From contig NZ_FUYM01000001.1 of assembly GCF_900167915.1 (NCBI RefSeq), positions 310,001-374,000 on the forward strand: 64,000 nucleotides of DNA, in the 5' to 3' direction. A model generated the notes under the pieces. It was not told where the DNA came from, ran no database searches, and saw only the letters and a list, made by a program, of their open reading frames with translations. The DNA is from Rhizorhabdus histidinilytica (GTDB lineage Bacteria; Pseudomonadota; Alphaproteobacteria; Sphingomonadales; Sphingomonadaceae). Of the stretch, positions 59,841 to 64,000 are shown in pieces (position 1 is the stretch's first letter; each line of letters starts with the position of its first letter). A program made the translations under genes and the position numbers.

Positions 59841-61337
59841 TCAGCGGTCGGCGCGGACGATAAGGCCGTTTTCGCTGCGGATCAGGCTGAGCCGCGCTTT
59901 TTCGAGGCCGCCGAGACCGGCCGCCTTCAATGCCTGTTCGGGCTTCACTCGTTTCTTGCGCGGCACCCGCTCGATCCACAGCAGCACCGGGCAACGGCCG
60001 GGGGAGGCCGTTGTCGGGCGGTCACGCGGAATGACGATCGCGGTGAAGCCATAGCTGCGCGCCAGCCGCTTGTAGCCAAGCGTGAAGACCGGCTCCTCGC
60101 GTCGGGCCGCACGCGACGCGCTGCCGTCGTCGAGGCGCCAGCCCGATACGGCGAAAACCTGCGTCTGCGGGCAGGCCGCCACGATTCGCGAGACGCGCTT
60201 GGCGCCCGATTGCCATCCGCTGCCGATCCCGTTGACCGTCGCCGACACCGTCACCGACAGCACGGCGATCCCCGCCAGCACGTTCATCCATATCCGGCGA
60301 TCGGCGATCTTGGCGCCCGCGGTCGCCATCAGCGCGGTGACCAGCACGGCGACGTCGCTGCTGTTGCTGAACGTGATCAGCCGGCGTTGCGCGTCGATCT
60401 GCATGATCGCGACCAGCGCCGCGACCAGTGCCGCGCCGATGATGATCGCGAAGCCGGTGTCGCCCCGGCTCCATTGCGCGCGGCCGAGATAGCCCCCCGC
60501 CAGCGCGACCGGATTGTGGAGGACGGTGCCGAACAGCAGCGCGCCGAGAATCGAGCCCGCCGACACGTACCCCATCTCGATCCAGTTCTGGTACAGGTCG
60601 AAATTGGCGGTCCACGAACTGGCCTGCCAGGAGATCATGGCGATGACCGTCGCCACCGCGAGCGCCATGGTGATCAGCAGCGACCGCGCCCAGCGGCGCA
60701 GCCCGCGCGCGATGGCCGCCAGGATCGTCGCCATTGCGACGATGCCGCCGAACAACGCGCCGCCATAGTCGAGGGTGATCGCGGCGAAGGTGGCGGGCAG
60801 GGCGAAGAGCGCCATCGCGGCGTCGGTCTTGCGGCGATAGTCCTGCTGCACGAACAGAACGTGGCGGACCAGGAGGATCTGGATCGCAAACGCAGCAAGC
60901 TGCCAGAAATCGCCGCGATAGACGCTGAACGCGCGGACCGCCGCCGGCGTCGACAGCATGAGCAGCAGGAAGATGGCAAAGAAGGGGGCCTCGTCGGGCA
61001 GCCGTTTCGAGAAGGTGCGGACGGCGAGCACCAGCAGGACGACCGCCGGCAGCGCGGAGACGAGCCGGGCGAGCGGGATCGAATCGACCCCCACCATGTG
61101 CAGCAGCGTGGCCCAGGCGTCGAAGATTGGCGGGCGGATATCGAGGATCCACCGTTCATCGACCAGATTCTCCAGCCCGCGGGCCGGGTCCGACAGGTAG
61201 ATCGTCCAATGGTCGTCGAGCGTCGGCCCCCCGAGCAGCGCCGCCGCCGCCAGAGCCGTGACGATGATCGCCAGCGCGACGGCCATGGCCGCATCGCCGG
61301 CACGGCGCCCCCCGCCTGCCTTCATGTCCCCCATCAT
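59841..61337 (-). CDS. Multi-pass GT-C-like membrane protein, unknown
   Basis: A 498-residue protein with about ten hydrophobic helices. The N-terminal helix and the Asp-rich loop PTLDDHWTIYLSD, with RPPIFDAWATLLH next, resemble the first periplasmic loop of GT-C (GT39/83-like) glycosyltransferases that use polyprenyl-phosphate sugars. The soluble C-terminal part (from about 385) has a Cys pair-like VAACPQTQVFAVSGWRL. No specific family is assigned. It is immediately upstream of mtgA (13 bases), so an envelope glycan role is possible. Confidence 0.65.
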   Translation of the reverse strand: MMGDMKAGGGRRAGDAAMAVALAIIVTALAAAALLGGPTLDDHWTIYLSDPARGLENLVDERWILDIRPPIFDAWATLLHMVGVDSIPLARLVSALPAVVLLVLAVRTFSKRLPDEAPFFAIFLLLMLSTPAAVRAFSVYRGDFWQLAAFAIQILLVRHVLFVQQDYRRKTDAAMALFALPATFAAITLDYGGALFGGIVAMATILAAIARGLRRWARSLLITMALAVATVIAMISWQASSWTANFDLYQNWIEMGYVSAGSILGALLFGTVLHNPVALAGGYLGRAQWSRGDTGFAIIIGAALVAALVAIMQIDAQRRLITFSNSSDVAVLVTALMATAGAKIADRRIWMNVLAGIAVLSVTVSATVNGIGSGWQSGAKRVSRIVAACPQTQVFAVSGWRLDDGSASRAARREEPVFTLGYKRLARSYGFTAIVIPRDRPTTASPGRCPVLLWIERVPRKKRVKPEQALKAAGLGGLEKARLSLIRSENGLIVRADR

Positions 61338-61400
61338 GCCGCTATCCTAGCACGAAAAACAACGCTGTCAGTGGGGCACGTCACGGGGTAGGGATTCGTC

Positions 61401-62195
61401 ATGATCGCGCGGTTGCTGGGATTGCTTGCGATGACGCTGCCCGCGAGCGCTGCGGCGGAGATGCGCGATTATTGCCCGGACAGGCCCGGTCTCGGCACGC
61501 CTGCCTGCACGATCGACCGGGGCCATGTCTCGGTCGAGCTGGGGCTGGCGGATTGGACGCTCGATCGCCAGGCCGGCGAGCGCGACGACACATTGCTGCT
61601 CGGCGATCTGCTCGCCCGCTTCGGAATCGGTGATCGCACCGAACTCCAGCTCGGCTGGACGAGCTTCGGGCGAAAGCATGATCGCGATCGTTCGACTGGC
61701 CTGCGGCTGCGCGAGAGCGGTATCGGCGACGTGACGATCGCGGTTCGCCACAACCTGCTCCATCCCGACGGTTCGGCGCTTTCGGTCGCGCTGATGCCGT
61801 TCGCGACGCTTCCGGTCGGCCATGAACCGATCGGTGCGGGGGATTGGGGCGCCGGCTTCCGGCTGCCAGTCTCCTACGAGATCGACGAGACCTTCGCGCT
61901 CGAATGGGTTCCCGAGGTCGATGCGGCGGTCGATTCGGACGGGAGGGGGCGGCACCTCGCCTATGGCGCGGTCGCCGGAGTCGCAGCGAAGCTGGGCCCG
62001 GCGCTGTCCGCGTCGCTCGAATATCAGCTCACCCGCGATCGCGACCCGTCAGGTCATGAGAGCCAGCAGCTCGGCGGCCTGTCGCTGGCCTGGCAGCCGC
62101 GCGACGACCTACAGTTCGATATAGGCGCCAATGGCGGGCTCGACCGCCATGCGCCCGACGTCGAGCTCTATGTCGGCGTGTCGCGGCGGTTTTGA
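61401..62195 (+). CDS. Outer-membrane beta-barrel protein (phenol MetA-like)
   Basis: A 264-residue exported protein. A signal peptide (MIARLLGLLAMTLPASAAA) is followed by about ten beta-strand-like segments, ending in GVSRRF, the terminal Phe of outer-membrane barrels. The overall pattern (TELQLGWTSF, GDVTIAVRHNLL, PFATLPVG, SYEIDETFALEWVPEV) matches the MetA-pathway phenol degradation protein family (pfam13557). Its transport role is not shown. It stands alone. Confidence 0.8.
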   Translation: MIARLLGLLAMTLPASAAAEMRDYCPDRPGLGTPACTIDRGHVSVELGLADWTLDRQAGERDDTLLLGDLLARFGIGDRTELQLGWTSFGRKHDRDRSTGLRLRESGIGDVTIAVRHNLLHPDGSALSVALMPFATLPVGHEPIGAGDWGAGFRLPVSYEIDETFALEWVPEVDAAVDSDGRGRHLAYGAVAGVAAKLGPALSASLEYQLTRDRDPSGHESQQLGGLSLAWQPRDDLQFDIGANGGLDRHAPDVELYVGVSRRF

Positions 62196-62207
62196 AGCCG
62201 AAAATCC

Positions 62208-62256
62208 GTCATTCCAGCGAAAGCTGGAATCTCCCTGACTTCCCGCGTGGATGACG
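62208..62256. repeat. Family D short inverted repeat
   Basis: GTCATTCCAGCGAAAGCTGG with ATC and then GTGGATGACG, a short hairpin (TTCCAGC-GAAA-GCTGGAA) plus a GATGAC end. A single copy, after the outer-membrane gene. Confidence 0.65.
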
Positions 62257-62302
62257 TCGAAGGGGGAAGGGAGAGCGGCTTTGCGGCGCTCCCCCACACT
62301 CA

Positions 62303-63208
62303 TCACATCGCCGGCAGCAGGCGCTTCTCGCCGGCGATCCGCATCATCGCCTTCTGCAGCTTGTCGAAGGCGCGGACCTCGATCTGGCGGACGCGTTCGC
62401 GGCTGACGCCATAGACCTGGCTCAGTTCCTCCAGGGTCTTGGGCTCGTCGACCAGGCGCCGCTCGACCAGGATGTGCTTCTCGCGGTCGTTCAGCGCGGC
62501 CAGCGCCTCGTTGAGCATGTTGTGGCGGACCGACTTCTCCTCGACCTCGGCCAGCCGCTCATCCTGGAGCGGGCCCTGGTCGACCAGCATGTCCTGCCAC
62601 TCGCCTTCGCCGTCCTCGTTCATCGAGACGTTGAGCGACGCGTCGCCGCCCATCGACATGCGGCGGTTCATGCTCGTCACCTCTTCCTCGGACACGCCGA
62701 GATCGGTGGCGATCTTCTTGAGGTCCTCGGGCTTCAGGTCGCCGTCCTCGAACGCTTCGAGCTGCGACTTCATCCGTCGCAGGTTGAAGAACAGCTTCTT
62801 TTGCGCCGCGGTGGTGCCCATCTTCACTAGGCTCCACGACCGCAGGATATATTCCTGGATCGACGCCTTGATCCACCACATCGCATAGGTGGCGAGCCGG
62901 AAGCCCCGGTCGGGCTCGAATTTCTTCACGCCCTGCATCAGGCCGATATTGCCTTCGGAGATCAGCTCGCTGGCCGGCAGGCCATAGCCGCGATAGCCCA
63001 TCGCGATCTTCGCGACGAGGCGCAGGTGCGAGGTGACGAGGCGGGTCGCCGCCTCGGGATCGCCATGCTCCTGGAAGCGCTTGGCGAGCATATATTCCTC
63101 TTCCGCCGACAGCAGCGGAAACTTCCGGATCTCGGCGAGATAGCGGTTGAGGCTCTGCTCCCCGCCCAGTGCGGGGATCGTGGCGGGCACGTTCTTTCCG
63201 CTTGCCAT
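62303..63208 (-). CDS. rpoH: RNA polymerase sigma factor RpoH (sigma-32)
   Basis: A 301-residue heat-shock sigma factor. Region 2 is visible in ELISEGNIGLMQGVKKFEPDRGFRLATYAMWWIKASIQEYILRSWS. The RpoH box is AAQKKLFFNLRRMK, and region 4 is LNDREKHILVERRLVDEPKTLEELSQVYGVSRERVRQIEVRAFDKL. It directs transcription of chaperone and protease genes. ATG 63208 (MASGKNV) is chosen, since the upstream frame does not match sigma factors. It is transcribed after the rluD-like gene with a 95-base gap. Confidence 0.96.
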   Translation of the reverse strand: MASGKNVPATIPALGGEQSLNRYLAEIRKFPLLSAEEEYMLAKRFQEHGDPEAATRLVTSHLRLVAKIAMGYRGYGLPASELISEGNIGLMQGVKKFEPDRGFRLATYAMWWIKASIQEYILRSWSLVKMGTTAAQKKLFFNLRRMKSQLEAFEDGDLKPEDLKKIATDLGVSEEEVTSMNRRMSMGGDASLNVSMNEDGEGEWQDMLVDQGPLQDERLAEVEEKSVRHNMLNEALAALNDREKHILVERRLVDEPKTLEELSQVYGVSRERVRQIEVRAFDKLQKAMMRIAGEKRLLPAM

Positions 63209-63303
63209 GATCAACTTACTCCCTAGTCGGCGCCCCGGCATGGTGCGCCGCAACCTTGCTCGTGTCGATAGGGGAGAATCACTCCCGTACCGTTCTGTAA
63301 CAT

Positions 63304-64000
63304 CTATAACATCTTTACGCGTAGTTCGCTGAACAAATCCTGCATATCCTGCGGAATTTCGCTATCGAAAGATAAAGCCTCGCTTGTCACCGGATGGACG
63401 AAGCCCAACCGGGCCGCATGGAGCGCCTGGCGATGGAATTTCAAACGGTTGAGCAGCTCGCGATGTTCCGGCCGGCTGCGTCCGTAGACGGGGTCGCCGA
63501 GCAGAGGATGGCCGAGCGAAGCCATATGGACGCGCACCTGATGGGTGCGTCCCGTCTCCAGCCGGCATTCCACCAGCGCAGCTCCGCGCAACGGCTCGAT
63601 CACGCTGTAATGGGTGACGGCGCGCTTGCCGCGTCCGTCGGCGACGATCGCGATCTTCTTGCGATTGGCGGTCGAGCGCGCGAGCGGCGCGTCGACGGTC
63701 CCGGCGGCAAGGCGCGGCGTCCCTGCCACGATCGCCCGGTAGCGCCGGTCGATGCTGTGCCGGGCGAACTGGGCCGCCAGTCCGACATGCGCCGGATCGG
63801 TCTTGGCGGCGACCATCAGTCCCGAAGTGTCCTTGTCGATGCGGTGGACGATGCCTGGCCGCTCGACCCCGCCGATCCCCGACAGACTGCCCCGGCAATG
63901 GTGGAGCAGCGCGTTGACGAGCGTCCCGTCGGGATTGCCGGCCGCCGGATGGACGACCAGCCCGGCGGGCTTGTCGACGACGATCAGATGCTCGTCCTCA
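63304..64000 (-). CDS. rluD: RluD/RluA-family pseudouridine synthase (cut by window edge)
   Basis: About 231 C-terminal residues of a 23S rRNA pseudouridine synthase are present. The catalytic motif is GIVHRIDKDTSGLMVAAKT, in which the Asp is the nucleophile. VVDKPAGLVVHPAAGN and ECRLETGRTHQVRVHMASLGHPLLGDPVYG are conserved. The N-terminal S4 domain lies outside. It is upstream of rpoH, a common order in alphaproteobacteria. RluD is preferred to RluC, but the target is inferred. Confidence 0.9.
   Translation of the reverse strand, partial: EDEHLIVVDKPAGLVVHPAAGNPDGTLVNALLHHCRGSLSGIGGVERPGIVHRIDKDTSGLMVAAKTDPAHVGLAAQFARHSIDRRYRAIVAGTPRLAAGTVDAPLARSTANRKKIAIVADGRGKRAVTHYSVIEPLRGAALVECRLETGRTHQVRVHMASLGHPLLGDPVYGRSRPEHRELLNRLKFHRQALHAARLGFVHPVTSEALSFDSEIPQDMQDLFSELRVKML

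Noticed and set aside
1-64000. CRISPR arrays, insertion sequences, prophage genes
   Set aside because: No regularly spaced direct repeats, transposase motifs, integrase-plus-phage genes or structural genes were seen. XerD at 15050 is the housekeeping type.

Overview
The window is chromosomal core DNA from a high-G+C alphaproteobacterium, most likely a sphingomonad (Sphingomonas/Rhizorhabdus type). Pointers are the DUF1013 cell-cycle regulator TrcR, an HdaA-type regulator of DnaA, rpsT-dnaA linkage, a short 4.5S-type SRP RNA before dnaX, an RpoH sigma factor with the RpoH box, and many sphingomonad-style hairpin repeats between genes. No phage, insertion sequence or CRISPR array was seen. The one clearly accessory element is a small hicAB toxin-antitoxin pair beside a tRNA-Val gene.

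Layout. 1-6 kb: coaBC (cut by the window edge), ubiB and ubiE on the minus strand, divergent from mutM, then rpsT and dnaA. 6-13 kb: a NifU-like Fe-S scaffold coupled to a Kef-type K+/H+ antiporter, a DUF423 protein, a YqiJ/flotillin pair and aroK-aroB. 13-21 kb: a small membrane protein overlapping a large unknown exported protein, xerD, a PepSY-like protein, an MHS-family transporter, alr with an MlaEF-like ABC pair, and a peroxiredoxin. 21-24 kb: a glutathione transferase-like gene, then a metallophosphoesterase and a GT4 glycosyltransferase behind an 11-bp-phased set of Pho-box-like half sites. This pair looks like the PlcP/Agt phosphate-starvation lipid-remodelling module. 24-35 kb: trcR, xseB-ispA, coaD, a cyclophilin, queA, a DUF2279 protein, an S9 peptidase, aqpZ, an M28 peptidase and ndk. 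35-46 kb: purM-purN with two small genes, a DUF2066-like protein with hdaA and ppk1, a PAP2 phosphatase, ppx and an acyltransferase. 46-64 kb: rnd, aspS, ppk2, HU, tRNA-Val, hicAB, a small-molecule kinase-like gene, an alpha/beta hydrolase, two tandem cysteine desulfurases with a ferredoxin, SRP RNA, dnaX-ybaB, mtgA, a GT-C-like membrane protein, an outer-membrane protein, rpoH and an rluD-like gene cut by the edge.

Themes. Replication control is well represented (dnaA, hdaA, dnaX, xerD, trcR). Phosphate physiology recurs: a probable Pho-controlled lipid swap, PPK1, PPX, PAP2 and PPK2. Many adjacent genes overlap by 1-4 bases, which indicates translationally coupled operons. At least nine hairpin-rich repeats of several families sit only between genes, and one carries a second hairpin repeat inside its loop.
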